DNA from: an uncultured Roseburia sp.
Lineage (GTDB): Bacteria > Bacillota > Clostridia > Lachnospirales > Lachnospiraceae
Direction: 5' to 3'
Assembly (NCBI GenBank): GCA_934317215.1
Contig: CAKREH010000029.1
Coordinates: forward strand, 1-43,656
Length of the DNA: 43,656 bases
Shown here: positions 33,005 to 43,159 of the stretch, piece after piece
How the letters are laid out: each line of letters starts with the position of its first letter
How positions within the stretch are numbered: the first letter of the stretch is position 1
Translations under genes and position numbers: made by a program
The notes under the pieces: generated by a model
Told to the model about the DNA's origin: nothing
Seen by the model: only the letters and a program-made list of their open reading frames with translations
Databases searched by the model: none

Positions 33005-35428
33005 TTATAAATCAGCGGTCATGATCTCAATGACTGCCAGTCTGATCTCTTTTTTTAAATTCGTCGTCTCAAGCTCGCCTAAGATATCTGCAAGATTTTT
33101 TCCACTACTTAAAAGCCGGTATGCAAACTCTTTTGCAAGATTACTGTCCTGTGCCTGATTCAGCAGATCATACACACGCTCCAGTGTATGGTTGTCATTT
33201 AATGTCAGTTTCTGCTCAAAAACAATTTCCACTTTTTCATCCACTGACACTTTCGGAATGTGGATTCTGATACATCCCTTCTTCCACTGATATTCATACG
33301 TTATTTTGATTTCTTTTCCACTTATGTATACTTTAGGCGCTGCCTCTTTCACTCCACACAATTCCACTGTATAATCCCGGAATTCCGGGATCAGATCTGT
33401 CTGTCCGACCGCCCCTTCGATTGTGAACGCCCCTCTTTCCCAGTCAAAATGCATGGATGTAAAGCAACAGCTCCTGCCATCTTTATAATCCTCGGTCTCA
33501 CCGTCATCCTCATAATGTGTATAATTGCCATCCGCTCCGCCATAGACTCTTATGATAAGTTCTTCCGGATTTTTCAGAAAATCTTTTCCAAACAGCTCTT
33601 TCTGCATTGGAATGATGCCTCCTGCTTTTACAAGCACCGGAATACTGTTAATGCTGCGGAACATCCACATTACTTTCTCACCTTTATAGATCAATCCGGT
33701 AAAGAAATCGTGGTAGCAGCCTTCCGGTATCCACGCTTTTACTTTTCCCTGATTTAAAATCGCTATCTGGTCACTTGTAATCGGTGCAACAATCATATCT
33801 GTTCCAAAAAGATACTGGTTGTTGCTTACTCCCTCAACAAAAGAATGATCCTGAACCGGATATGCCTGTTCATTTTCCGGATAATCGTAATACATTGGCG
33901 CAATGACCGGCCGGTATTCTTTGTATGCCAGATAGTTCATTGTGTAAAGATAAGGCAGTAACTGGTGTCTTAAGCGCAGGGATTCTCCCATCGCATGTTC
34001 TACTTCCGGTCTGAAATTCCATGGTTCTTTTCCACTGAACGACATTTTTGTACTGTGCAGCCTGTTGATCGGGGAAAATGTCCCTAACTCATACCAGCGT
34101 GCCTCCATAACATCTGACCGGATTCCAAGCATATGTCCGCCTATATCATGACTCCACCATCCATATCCAATATTTGATGCCGTTGCTGTAAAATAAGGCT
34201 GGAAATCAAGGGACTCCCACGTTACAACTGTATCCCCGGAAAAACCTACCGGATATCTGTGAGAACCAGGACCTGCATAACGTGAAAATGTCATTTTTCT
34301 TTTTCCATCCCGTCCACTGTCAAGATAATGGTAATGATTCAGCATCCAAAGCGGATCTAACTCTTTCACTGCCGTATGTCCACCCTGCTGCCAGTCCAGC
34401 CACCAGAAATCAACCCCCTCTTCCTCAAGCGGATGATGTACGATCTCAAAATAATTTTCCAGAAACTCCGGATCTGTAATATCGAATTCAACCGGTTCTC
34501 CGGCTGCCGGATCCATTCCCATTGCCTCTGCCATTTCTTTATACATACTTTCGCATTCCCGGATACCGAGTGCCGGATGCACATTTAAAGTCACTTTCAT
34601 TCCCCTGTCATGCAGATTATCCATAAAACTCCCCGGATCCGGAAACAGATCCCTGTTCCATGTATAACCGGTCCAGCCGGAACCATACTTCTTGTCAATA
34701 TCTGTGATATGCCAGTCCATGTCAATGACTGCCACCGAAAACGGGATTTTTTCCGCTAAGAAACGATCCATCAGTCTCTGATACTCATCCTGTGAATACT
34801 CGTAATATCTGCTCCACCAGTTTCCAAGTGCATATTTTGGAAGCATTGGAACACGGCCGGTAACCCTAAAAAAATCTTTTACCGCGCCCCGGTAATCATG
34901 ACCATAGGCAAACAGATAGAAATCCTCTCCTCCCTGTTTTCTCTCTTTGATCCAGCCATCCTCGGTAAGCAAAATCGTTTTTGAATCATCTAATACTGCA
35001 AATCCATCCCTGGAAAGAATGCCTTTTTCCAGTCTGATCCTGCCGTCTGCTTCATCGAGCGTACGGGCAGTTCCGAAAAGATTACGATCCTCTTTTCTGC
35101 CATAATACCATTCCAGATCACATCCATCGTCCGGTTTTCTCAGCTTCACACTCAGGATACTCTCATCAAATGCTCTCTCATCATAGCGTATCCGTATGCT
35201 TTTTGTCTGGATCTCCAGGAAATCTTTTTTCTGCTTTATCTCAAAAGGAACCTCTTCTAAATCCCTGTACCATATTACCTGCGAAGCCTCATCCACAAAT
35301 GCACCGGATTCATTATATTCAAATCTGACCAGCCTGTCCGTCAGAAATGTAATACGGTAATTTTTTCCAAGAACAATATTCCGCGGATCTGCTTTTGGTC
35401 TTCTTTCACATATGAACTGCTGTTTCAT
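33005..35428 (-). CDS. GH31 family alpha-glucosidase (or related alpha-glycosidase)
   Basis: The 807-residue product has a GH31 N-terminal beta domain (residues 1-200), a catalytic barrel with the nucleophile D345 in FWWLDWQQGG and the acid/base D399 in GFSGDT. C-terminal beta domains follow, plus an extra helical tail of about 70 residues (LNDNHTLERVYDLLNQAQ) not found in all members. The WWLDWQQG form of the motif occurs in a GH31 subgroup; without testing, substrate could be an alpha-glucoside or another alpha-glycoside. No signal peptide. It lies between YesL and GH13_31. Confidence 0.9.
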   Translation of the reverse strand: MKQQFICERRPKADPRNIVLGKNYRITFLTDRLVRFEYNESGAFVDEASQVIWYRDLEEVPFEIKQKKDFLEIQTKSIRIRYDERAFDESILSVKLRKPDDGCDLEWYYGRKEDRNLFGTARTLDEADGRIRLEKGILSRDGFAVLDDSKTILLTEDGWIKERKQGGEDFYLFAYGHDYRGAVKDFFRVTGRVPMLPKYALGNWWSRYYEYSQDEYQRLMDRFLAEKIPFSVAVIDMDWHITDIDKKYGSGWTGYTWNRDLFPDPGSFMDNLHDRGMKVTLNVHPALGIRECESMYKEMAEAMGMDPAAGEPVEFDITDPEFLENYFEIVHHPLEEEGVDFWWLDWQQGGHTAVKELDPLWMLNHYHYLDSGRDGKRKMTFSRYAGPGSHRYPVGFSGDTVVTWESLDFQPYFTATASNIGYGWWSHDIGGHMLGIRSDVMEARWYELGTFSPINRLHSTKMSFSGKEPWNFRPEVEHAMGESLRLRHQLLPYLYTMNYLAYKEYRPVIAPMYYDYPENEQAYPVQDHSFVEGVSNNQYLFGTDMIVAPITSDQIAILNQGKVKAWIPEGCYHDFFTGLIYKGEKVMWMFRSINSIPVLVKAGGIIPMQKELFGKDFLKNPEELIIRVYGGADGNYTHYEDDGETEDYKDGRSCCFTSMHFDWERGAFTIEGAVGQTDLIPEFRDYTVELCGVKEAAPKVYISGKEIKITYEYQWKKGCIRIHIPKVSVDEKVEIVFEQKLTLNDNHTLERVYDLLNQAQDSNLAKEFAYRLLSSGKNLADILGELETTNLKKEIRLAVIEIMTADL

Positions 35429-35434
35429 CGTCTA

Positions 35435-36043
35435 TTACACATCCTTTCGTATTTTTACATTTTGAAAAATCTTCTTTAAGAAAAAACTGTTGATCCATGC
35501 AATTCCTGAGATACCGGTCAGAAACCAGATACCAAATGCAATTGGAATTTTTGAAATAATAAAAAATGGAAGGGTATTCAAACCCAGCATAAGCAATGTA
35601 TATGGAACATTCGAGATTCCGAGCAATACGGCATTCCTCACAGTTGCTTTCACAGTATTCTCAAAGTAAGATTCCATTGGAAACGCGTAAGTAAAAATCT
35701 CTGCTACTATGATCCCGGCTGCGATCACAAGTATCTGTAAAGCATTCATCGTTCTGTCTGCAGCAAAAATATGATAATCCAGATATAGCATTGCGATCAC
35801 CAGTACACCCACAAGATAAATGATCGTAGATGACCTGAAACTTGCTTTAAACAACTTCCAAAAATCCTTTATCAGATATCCTTCTTTTTTCTCCTGTATG
35901 CGAAAGATGCATCCATAAACGGCTGTTATGGATGCCCCTATCGTAACGATCGGAATACAAAAGAGGATTGCTAAAAGATTTAATCCAACCAGATCTGCGA
36001 TCTGGTTTAATACCTTTACAAACTTTCCATCATTCTGCAGCAT
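35435..36043 (-). CDS. YesL family membrane protein (DUF624)
   Basis: The 202-residue product has five hydrophobic helices (about residues 16-40, 73-92, 99-122, 138-158 and 162-190) and the N-terminal LVGLNLLAILFCIPIVTIGAS segment typical of DUF624. YesL-type proteins are encoded beside carbohydrate transport and hydrolase genes in many Firmicutes; their role is not established, perhaps an accessory to sugar ABC transporters. It is followed closely (6 bases) by the GH31 gene and preceded by the GH65 gene (17 bases), all on one strand. Confidence 0.88.
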   Translation of the reverse strand: MLQNDGKFVKVLNQIADLVGLNLLAILFCIPIVTIGASITAVYGCIFRIQEKKEGYLIKDFWKLFKASFRSSTIIYLVGVLVIAMLYLDYHIFAADRTMNALQILVIAAGIIVAEIFTYAFPMESYFENTVKATVRNAVLLGISNVPYTLLMLGLNTLPFFIISKIPIAFGIWFLTGISGIAWINSFFLKKIFQNVKIRKDV

Positions 36044-36060
36044 TTTTCTCTCCTATGCTC

Positions 36061-37935
36061 TTATGCCCGAAATTCGTTTTTTCCTTTGCTGACAGTTACT
36101 GTCTGACCCATGATCTCTGCCTCGAAATCTTCCCCTTCGTTTATAACTTCCACACCATCTTTGCAGACTGTGATATGAAGTTCGTTTCCTTTCCAGTAAA
36201 GAGGATATGTAAACTTCTCCCACTGTTTTGGACAATTTGGAGCAATACGGAGATGTCCGTCACGGATTCTTATTCCACCGAATCCCATTACCACATCCTG
36301 CCATACACCTCCCATATTTGCACTGTGGATTCCTGCATCAGAGGATTTCATCTCCTGTCCAAGATCGGTAAGTGCAGCACTCATGAACATATCATAAGCC
36401 TCTTTCTCCATACCAAGATCACATGCAGTGATACTGTGGATTGCCTTGGAAAGAGATGAATCATGCAGTGTTCTTGCTTCATAGTATACATAGTTCTTTG
36501 CCTTATTATCCGGTGTCGTGATATCTTCCATCTGATACAGCAGTTCTACAATATCAGCCTGTTTACCTGCCTGCATTCCCTGTACATCTTCCCCTGAATA
36601 ATCATGAAAGACCGTTCCCACAACAGAAGCATTCTTATACACAGAAAGATCTATTTCTTTTAGATCAAAGTATCCGTCAAACTGAGGAATAATCCCTGTT
36701 TTTTCATCCGGCTGCGGCAGATAAAGTTTCTTCATTTTATCTTTCAGTTCTCCCTCTAACTGTTCTAATGATGTACCCTCTTCCTGCATTAATTTCTGCA
36801 TTTTCCCGTAGATATCTTTCTTCTCATCACGGATGCATGCAATTACCTGTGCTGCAAGTCTCATATTTTCATGTGCCATATAATTCGTATATGCATTATT
36901 ATCCACATGTTCTTTGTACTCATCCGGTCCTATAACATCACGGATTTCATATCTGTTGTTTTCTTCAATCCACTCCAGACGGCTGTTCCAGAATCTGGCA
37001 GTCTCGATCGTCATCTCATAGCCATATCTATCCATGAAGTCCTGATCATCTGTTGCAGCATAATACTGCCACAGTGCAAAAATAATATCAGACGTAATGT
37101 GCTGCTCGATCACTCCGGTTAAACAGATCATCGGCTCTCCGGTATGAACATTGACACCGGTCACATACGGTGTAACTTCACCATCACTGACCCATGCCGC
37201 TTCCCACGGGTACATGGCTCCTTTGTAACCATTTTCGATTGCTTTCTTTCTTGCACCGTACAGTCCCTTATAACGGAATTCCAGAAGAGTTCTTGCCGTC
37301 TTCGGTTCTGCCATCTGGAAATATGGGAAAATAAATGTCTCTGTATCCCAGAAAGAATGTCCTTTATATCCTTCTCCACTAAGTGCCTTTGCACCAATAC
37401 CAACCCGGTTATCTTCCCTGCGTACCATGATTTGAAGATGATAAAGTGCAAAACGCACCGCTATCTGTGCATCATCCTCTTTACTATCAATCTGAATGTC
37501 CTGTTTCTTCCAGATTTTCTCCCAGACTTTTTTACTTTTCCCCAAAAGAGCTCCATAGCCTTTTTCTTCTGCTTCTTTTAAATTATCAAGACCATCCCTG
37601 CAGACATTCTCTCCTTCCGGCTCTTTCCCTGATGCCACATACTCCAGATCTCTGCTGGAATGGACCGTTGAGATCTTCTCCACTCTTGCGGTCTCTCCCT
37701 GTGGAATGACAAGCTGAATTTCAGCGTGGATTTTTCTTCGGTCATCAATGATCTTAGATGCCGCATCTTCTGTATTCTTTCCGCTCTGGAATACTTTATG
37801 TACGGTGCTGACTGCAATTGAAACTGCCGATTCTGTCGTGACCATACCCATTTGAAGAAATTTTTCTTCAAATGCACGCTTGGAAAATTCTGTGAGATGC
37901 TTTATATTATCATCCTCTATTTTAAAAAGCAACAA
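36061..37935 (-). CDS. GH65 glycoside phosphorylase, N-terminally truncated
   Basis: The open frame gives up to 624 residues; relatives have about 750-780. The catalytic acid is visible as E339 in DVIGPDEYKEHVDNN, and the (alpha/alpha)6 barrel and C-terminal beta domains are whole (GHSFWDTETF, YPWEAAW). About 150 N-terminal residues, most of the first beta-sandwich, are missing. An in-frame TGA lies at 37951-37953, and no ATG occurs before codon 30; only TTG codons (37930-37935) without a ribosome site are available. It may be a broken gene. Intact members split disaccharides such as maltose, kojibiose or trehalose with phosphate; the specificity here cannot be read off. It leads the YesL-GH31-GH13 group. 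Confidence 0.75.
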   Translation of the reverse strand: MLLFKIEDDNIKHLTEFSKRAFEEKFLQMGMVTTESAVSIAVSTVHKVFQSGKNTEDAASKIIDDRRKIHAEIQLVIPQGETARVEKISTVHSSRDLEYVASGKEPEGENVCRDGLDNLKEAEEKGYGALLGKSKKVWEKIWKKQDIQIDSKEDDAQIAVRFALYHLQIMVRREDNRVGIGAKALSGEGYKGHSFWDTETFIFPYFQMAEPKTARTLLEFRYKGLYGARKKAIENGYKGAMYPWEAAWVSDGEVTPYVTGVNVHTGEPMICLTGVIEQHITSDIIFALWQYYAATDDQDFMDRYGYEMTIETARFWNSRLEWIEENNRYEIRDVIGPDEYKEHVDNNAYTNYMAHENMRLAAQVIACIRDEKKDIYGKMQKLMQEEGTSLEQLEGELKDKMKKLYLPQPDEKTGIIPQFDGYFDLKEIDLSVYKNASVVGTVFHDYSGEDVQGMQAGKQADIVELLYQMEDITTPDNKAKNYVYYEARTLHDSSLSKAIHSITACDLGMEKEAYDMFMSAALTDLGQEMKSSDAGIHSANMGGVWQDVVMGFGGIRIRDGHLRIAPNCPKQWEKFTYPLYWKGNELHITVCKDGVEVINEGEDFEAEIMGQTVTVSKGKNEFRA

Positions 37936-38066
37936 CGTTTTGGTAAATTGTCAATAAATTTTATGTACTGCAAAAACTGCGGTTGAATTTTACAGCAGAC
38001 AAGCCTTTCTTTCCATACTTCCATCCGACGAAACAAAAAACACCGGCAAGTCTGTTTATATTGGTG

Positions 38067-38096
38067 TTGAATGACTTGTAGTAAATAAAGTATAAT
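38067..38096 (+). promoter_or_regulatory. Promoter of the patatin-MATE operon
   Basis: TTGAAT (38067-38072) and TATAAT (38091-38096) are 18 bases apart, ending 49 bases upstream of the patatin start codon. The gap 37936-38145 also holds the divergent 5-prime region of the truncated GH65 gene. Confidence 0.65.
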
Positions 38097-38145
38097 GTCC
38101 ATGAGCTCATTTTGACACCTCTCAAAATACAAAGAAAGGAACACT

Positions 38146-39012
38146 ATGAAAACAGGACTTGTAGTAGAAGGCGGTGGTATGAAATGCGCATACAGTGCCG
38201 GCATTCTGGATAAATTTTTAGACGATGATATCACATTTTCCTACTGCATCGGCGTTTCTGCAGGTGCCGCGAACACACTCTCTTATCTTGCCGGGCAGCG
38301 TGGGCGCAATCTCCGTTTTTATACGGAACATTTAGATGATCCCCGTTACTTAAGTGTTCACAGTTTTTTACATACCGGAAATCTTTTCGGGCTGCAGTAT
38401 ATCTACGGAACACTGACCAATTCCGATGGGGCAGATCCTCTCGATTACTCTGCCGTCATGGAAAATCCGGCAGAATTTTATATGCCGGCAACAGATGCCG
38501 CAACCGGACAGACAACCTATTTTTCCAAATATGACATTGTCTACGATGACTACCGCACAGTTATGGCAACCTGTGCCCTGCCTGGTTTCTGTCGTCCTGT
38601 AATGATAGGAGAACATTTTTATTATGATGGGGGTGTCTCTGATTCAATCCCGCTTCACCATGCGATCGAACATGGCTGTACCAAAATGGTTGTGATTCTC
38701 TCAAATCCAAGAGATTTTGTAAAAAAACCGGAAGCACACCGCCCGCTTTATAAACATATGCTGCATAAATATCCGAAGACTATTGAGAGCATCGACAACC
38801 GGCATATCAATTATCAGGCGTCCATTGATCTCGCCAACCGGTTAGAAAAAGAAGGCTATGTCTTTATCTTCGCACCAAGCCGTCATATGCCGCTTGGTAC
38901 TTTTTCCAAAGATGCCGCCTTAGAACAGGATCTTTATGATCTCGGAGTCTCTGACTATGAAACCCGCGCCAAAGAATTAAAAGATTTTTTGAATATGCCA
39001 TCTAATAAATAA
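38146..39012 (+). CDS. Patatin-like phospholipase
   Basis: The 288-residue product shows the patatin elements: the oxyanion loop VVEGGGMK (residues 6-13), the nucleophile S38 in GVSAG, and the dyad aspartate D161 in YDGGVSDS. The Ser-Asp dyad hydrolyses acyl esters of lipids. There is no signal peptide or membrane helix, so it acts in the cytoplasm or at the inner membrane face. AAAGGAAC precedes the ATG. The MATE pump gene follows after 18 bases, so the two are co-transcribed; the physiological link is unknown. Confidence 0.92.
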   Translation: MKTGLVVEGGGMKCAYSAGILDKFLDDDITFSYCIGVSAGAANTLSYLAGQRGRNLRFYTEHLDDPRYLSVHSFLHTGNLFGLQYIYGTLTNSDGADPLDYSAVMENPAEFYMPATDAATGQTTYFSKYDIVYDDYRTVMATCALPGFCRPVMIGEHFYYDGGVSDSIPLHHAIEHGCTKMVVILSNPRDFVKKPEAHRPLYKHMLHKYPKTIESIDNRHINYQASIDLANRLEKEGYVFIFAPSRHMPLGTFSKDAALEQDLYDLGVSDYETRAKELKDFLNMPSNK

Positions 39013-39030
39013 AAAAGGATTTTTACCACC

Positions 39031-40353
39031 ATGACCAAAGATTTTACTACCGGGAAAATTATGCCGATTTTAATCCGTTTTACCATCCCGCTTGTACTTG
39101 GAAATCTGTTCCAGCTCACTTATAATGCTGTCGACAGCATCATTGTCGGCCATTTCGTCGGAAAAGAAGCACTTGCCGCTGTCGGCATCTGCAATCCGAT
39201 CTCCACTCTGATGATCCTGTTTTTAAACGGACTGTGCATGGGTGCCAGCATTTTAATGGGAATGCAGTATGGGGCAAAAGATTATGACACGCTGCACCGC
39301 CAGATCAGTACCACCATGCTCTCCGGCGTTATTTTTTCGCTGGTCTTATCCACAGCATGTATCCTGTTTGCAAGACCGATCCTGATCTTAATGCAGGCGG
39401 ATGCAGGTATTTTATCCCTCACAACAGAATACTTACAGATCATCTTTTTGGGATTGGTCTTTACTTTTCTGTACAACTTTTTTTCGAGCACACTGCGTGC
39501 ACTCGGTGACAGCAATACCCCGCTTTATTTTCTGATGATCAGTGCCGTTTTAAATATTTTAGGGGATCTGTTTTTTGTTGTCGTGTTGAAAGCCGGCAGC
39601 AACGGCTGCGCGGTATCTACCGTGCTGAGTGAAGCCTTATGCTGCGTTTTCTGTGTCATCTATATCCAGAAAAAAGTGCCATTATTAAGACTTGGAAAAA
39701 AATGGCTGGTGTTTGACCGTTCACTTTTACTGCGCACGATTGCATATGGCTGGACATCAGCATTGCAGCAGGCAACTGTACAGCTCGGGAAACTCGGGAT
39801 CCAGGCGATCGTCAACACCATGGGCGTTTCGGTTGCTGCCGCATTTGCCATCGTAAACAGAATCGATGATTTTGCCTACACGCCGGAACAGAATATTGCA
39901 CACGCCATGACTGCCCTGATGGCACAGAATAAAGGGGCTGGAAAAAAAGACCGCATGCGGGAGGGATTCCGCTGCGGTATGATTCTTGAGATCATTTATG
40001 GGCTGATCGTGTTTGCACTCTGCTTTTTATTTGCAAGAGAATTTATGCTCTGCTTCATCAAAGATGAGGAAGTCATCGGACACGGTGTCATCTACCTGCA
40101 TCTGATCTCCCTGATGTATATACTGCCGGCTGTCACAAACGGAATCCAGGGGTATTTCCGCGGAATCGGCGATTTAAAGATCACACTTATCAGCAGTTTT
40201 GTAAATATGGGCATACGCGTGCTTGCCGCCGCACCTCTCGTCTTTAAAATGCACCTTGGCATTGAGGCGCTGCCGTATTCCTACCTTGCCGGCTGGATTG
40301 CCATGCTGATCGTGGAACTGCCGCTTTTACTGCGCAAAGTACACAGCAAATAA
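39031..40353 (+). CDS. MATE family efflux transporter
   Basis: The 440-residue product has about twelve membrane helices in two halves, with the MATE hallmarks KIMPILIRFTIPLVLGNLFQ, YNAVDSIIVGHFVGKEALAAVG and, in the second half, EQNIAHAMTALMAQNKGAGK. MATE pumps expel drugs or metabolites in exchange for sodium ions or protons. The substrate is not predictable. Its ribosome site is AAAAAGGAT. It is second in the operon with the patatin gene. Confidence 0.93.
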   Translation: MTKDFTTGKIMPILIRFTIPLVLGNLFQLTYNAVDSIIVGHFVGKEALAAVGICNPISTLMILFLNGLCMGASILMGMQYGAKDYDTLHRQISTTMLSGVIFSLVLSTACILFARPILILMQADAGILSLTTEYLQIIFLGLVFTFLYNFFSSTLRALGDSNTPLYFLMISAVLNILGDLFFVVVLKAGSNGCAVSTVLSEALCCVFCVIYIQKKVPLLRLGKKWLVFDRSLLLRTIAYGWTSALQQATVQLGKLGIQAIVNTMGVSVAAAFAIVNRIDDFAYTPEQNIAHAMTALMAQNKGAGKKDRMREGFRCGMILEIIYGLIVFALCFLFAREFMLCFIKDEEVIGHGVIYLHLISLMYILPAVTNGIQGYFRGIGDLKITLISSFVNMGIRVLAAAPLVFKMHLGIEALPYSYLAGWIAMLIVELPLLLRKVHSK

Positions 40354-40412
40354 ACAAATTTTTTCAGATTTCTTCCTCATCATGTTCCTTTATCTTCAAA
40401 ATACAACTATTG

Positions 40413-40453
40413 AAAGAAGGACTCTATCCGTTTTAAGGATAAAGTCCTTCTTT
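40413..40453. terminator. Bidirectional terminator between MATE and clpB genes
   Basis: Arms 40413-40429 and 40437-40453 form a 17-position stem with one mismatch and a 7-base loop; flanking A and T runs serve both converging genes. Confidence 0.85.
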
Positions 40454-40523
40454 TTCTATTTTGTATCTATACAATTATCCCTTCAGGCACATTGTCTGAT
40501 TCTCCCGCTGTAACCACAATCTG

Positions 40524-43106
40524 TCACTTAACGCGTGCTGTCAGCTTATCGCCTTCCACATCGATCAGGATCGTATCGCCTTCCCTCACCTCATCCGCAA
40601 GGATCAATTTTGCAGACAGTGTTTCCACATGTTTCTGTAAGAAACGTTTGAGCGGTCTTGCACCATAAACCGGATCATATCCGTTGTCTACGATATACTG
40701 CTTTGCCGCATCTGTCAGTTCCACTGTGATCTCACGGTCAGAAAGACGTTTGTTGAGATCTGTGATCAGAAGGTTGATGATATTGCCGATATTGCCTTTT
40801 GTGAGTGGCTTGAACATGATGATCTCATCGAGACGGTTCAAAAATTCCGGACGGAAGTGTCCTCTCAGTTCATTCATGACTGCCTCTTCACACTCCGGAT
40901 TGATATCTCCGTTATCATCAATTCCTTCGAGCAGATGCGCCGAACCAAGGTTTGACGTCATAATAATGATCGTGTTTTTAAAGTCCACAGTCCTGCCCTG
41001 TGAATCGGTGATACGTCCATCATCAAGTACCTGTAACAGCACATTGAATACATCCGGATGTGCTTTTTCCACCTCATCAAACAGTACGACGGAATATGGT
41101 TTTCTGCGGACTGCCTCGGTAAGCTGACCGCCCTCATCGTATCCGACATATCCTGGAGGCGCTCCGATCAAACGGGAGACGGAATATTTCTCCATATATT
41201 CACTCATATCAAGACGCACCATATTAGACTCATCGTCAAACAGGCTTGCTGCAAGTGCCTTTGCAAGTTCCGTCTTACCAACACCGGTAGGTCCTAAGAA
41301 CAGGAACGAACCGATTGGCTTTGTCGGATCTTTGATTCCTGCTTTGGAACGGATGATCGCTTCTGTAACCTTTGTGACACCCTCGTCCTGTCCAATAACA
41401 CGTTTGTGCAGTTCCTCATCGAGATGAAGTGTCTTGTTTCTCTCACTCTCCGTCAGTTTTGCAACCGGGATACCGGTCCAGCGGGAAATAATACGTGCGA
41501 TCTCCTCCTCACTGACATTTTCATGTACCAGGGAAAGATCACGTTTCTTTACTTCCTCTTCTTCGGCTTCCAACTGTTTTTCTAACTGCGGCAATTTGCC
41601 ATACTGCAATTCTGCTGCTTTTTCCAGATCATAATTCTGCTGTGCGGTCTTGATCTCATTTTTGACTGTCTCGATCTCCTCACGCAGTTTCTGGACTTTT
41701 TCTACCGATTTCTTTTCATTTTCCCACTGCGCTTTTTTCGTATTAAACGTATCGCGCAGTTCTGCCAATTCTTTCTGCAGATCAGCGAGACGCTCCTGGC
41801 TTAACCTGTCTGTTTCTTTCTTTAATGCAGTCTCCTCGATCTCAAGCTGCATGACACGACGGTTTAATTCATCAAGTTCTGTCGGCATGGAATCAAGTTC
41901 TGTCTTGATCAGGGCACATGCCTCATCCACAAGGTCGATCGCTTTATCCGGCAGGAAACGGTCGGAAATATAACGGTTTGAAAGCACTGCTGCCGATACT
42001 AACGCAGAGTCTGTGATCTTTACACCGTGGAACACTTCGTAGCGCTCCTTTAAACCACGCAGAATGGAGATCGTATCTTCAACTGTCGGTTCATCCACCA
42101 TGACCGGCTGGAATCTTCGCTCTAACGCTGCATCTTTTTCAATATATTCACGGTATTCATCAAGTGTCGTTGCACCGATACAGTGCAGTTCACCACGCGC
42201 AAGCATAGGTTTTAACAGCTGTCCGGCATCCATTGCGCCGTCCGTTTTTCCGGCTCCGACGATCGTGTGCAGCTCATCGATAAACAGGATGATCTGTCCG
42301 TCAGAATTTTTGATATCATCAAGAACCGCTTTCAAACGCTCCTCAAATTCACCACGGTACTTTGCACCTGCGACCAGGGCACCCATATCCAGTGCAAATA
42401 ACTTTTTGTCTTTTAAGCCTTCCGGCACATCCCCTTTTACGATACGCTGTGCAAGCCCCTCTACGACTGCGGTCTTACCTACACCAGGTTCACCGATCAG
42501 TACCGGGTTGTTTTTCGTCTTACGGGAAAGGATGCGGACCACGTTACGGATCTCATCATCACGTCCGATGACCGGATCAAGTTTCTGCTCTTTTGCACGC
42601 GCTACCATATCGTAACCGTATTTTTCAAGAGTATCATAAGTAGCTTCCGGATTGTCCGAAACAACACGCTGGTTGCCGCGCACGGTTGAAAGCGCCTGTA
42701 AAAACCGGTCTCTCGTGATCCCGTACTCTTTGAAGATTTCCTTCATCGCCTTGTTCGGGTATTTTAACAGTGCAAGGAATAAATGCTCTACGGAAACATA
42801 TTCGTCTCCCATCTGCTTTGCCTCGTCCTCTGCATGGATCAGCACTTTATTTAAGTCCTGTCCGACATAGACCTGACCGCCGGATACCTTTACCCTTGCT
42901 GCGAGATGTTTTTTTGCGTTATCCAGGAAATGCTCTTTCTGGATATCCATTTTTTCTATCAGTTTCAAGATCAGTCCGTCTTCCTGCTGTAATAATGCGA
43001 CAAGCAGATGTTCCTGCTCGATTTCCTGATTGCCATATTCATATGCAAGTTTTTCACAATCATTGATCGCTTCTACGGACTTCTGTGTAAATTTCTGAAT
43101 GTTCAT
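40524..43106 (-). CDS. clpB: ATP-dependent disaggregase ClpB
   Basis: The product is 860 residues from the ATG at 43104-43106, preceded by GGGAGGAAG. Domains in order: N-terminal Clp repeat domain (residues 1-145), first AAA+ module with GEPGVGKT, the coiled-coil middle domain (about residues 400-525) that marks ClpB rather than ClpC, and second AAA+ module with GPTGVGKT, ending in the C-terminal small domain. With DnaK it pulls proteins out of aggregates after heat stress. A CIRCE operator overlaps its promoter, so HrcA control is expected. It is a single gene convergent with the MATE gene. Confidence 0.97.
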   Translation of the reverse strand: MNIQKFTQKSVEAINDCEKLAYEYGNQEIEQEHLLVALLQQEDGLILKLIEKMDIQKEHFLDNAKKHLAARVKVSGGQVYVGQDLNKVLIHAEDEAKQMGDEYVSVEHLFLALLKYPNKAMKEIFKEYGITRDRFLQALSTVRGNQRVVSDNPEATYDTLEKYGYDMVARAKEQKLDPVIGRDDEIRNVVRILSRKTKNNPVLIGEPGVGKTAVVEGLAQRIVKGDVPEGLKDKKLFALDMGALVAGAKYRGEFEERLKAVLDDIKNSDGQIILFIDELHTIVGAGKTDGAMDAGQLLKPMLARGELHCIGATTLDEYREYIEKDAALERRFQPVMVDEPTVEDTISILRGLKERYEVFHGVKITDSALVSAAVLSNRYISDRFLPDKAIDLVDEACALIKTELDSMPTELDELNRRVMQLEIEETALKKETDRLSQERLADLQKELAELRDTFNTKKAQWENEKKSVEKVQKLREEIETVKNEIKTAQQNYDLEKAAELQYGKLPQLEKQLEAEEEEVKKRDLSLVHENVSEEEIARIISRWTGIPVAKLTESERNKTLHLDEELHKRVIGQDEGVTKVTEAIIRSKAGIKDPTKPIGSFLFLGPTGVGKTELAKALAASLFDDESNMVRLDMSEYMEKYSVSRLIGAPPGYVGYDEGGQLTEAVRRKPYSVVLFDEVEKAHPDVFNVLLQVLDDGRITDSQGRTVDFKNTIIIMTSNLGSAHLLEGIDDNGDINPECEEAVMNELRGHFRPEFLNRLDEIIMFKPLTKGNIGNIINLLITDLNKRLSDREITVELTDAAKQYIVDNGYDPVYGARPLKRFLQKHVETLSAKLILADEVREGDTILIDVEGDKLTARVK

Positions 43107-43159
43107 ATATTCTTCCTCCCTCTTATTCAATTGTGGTCCAAACTGGACATCTATATCAA

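Noticed and set aside
42064..42615. Plus-strand open frame opposite clpB
   Set aside because: Ser/Pro/Arg-rich shadow of clpB codons; the clpB reading frame is fully conserved.
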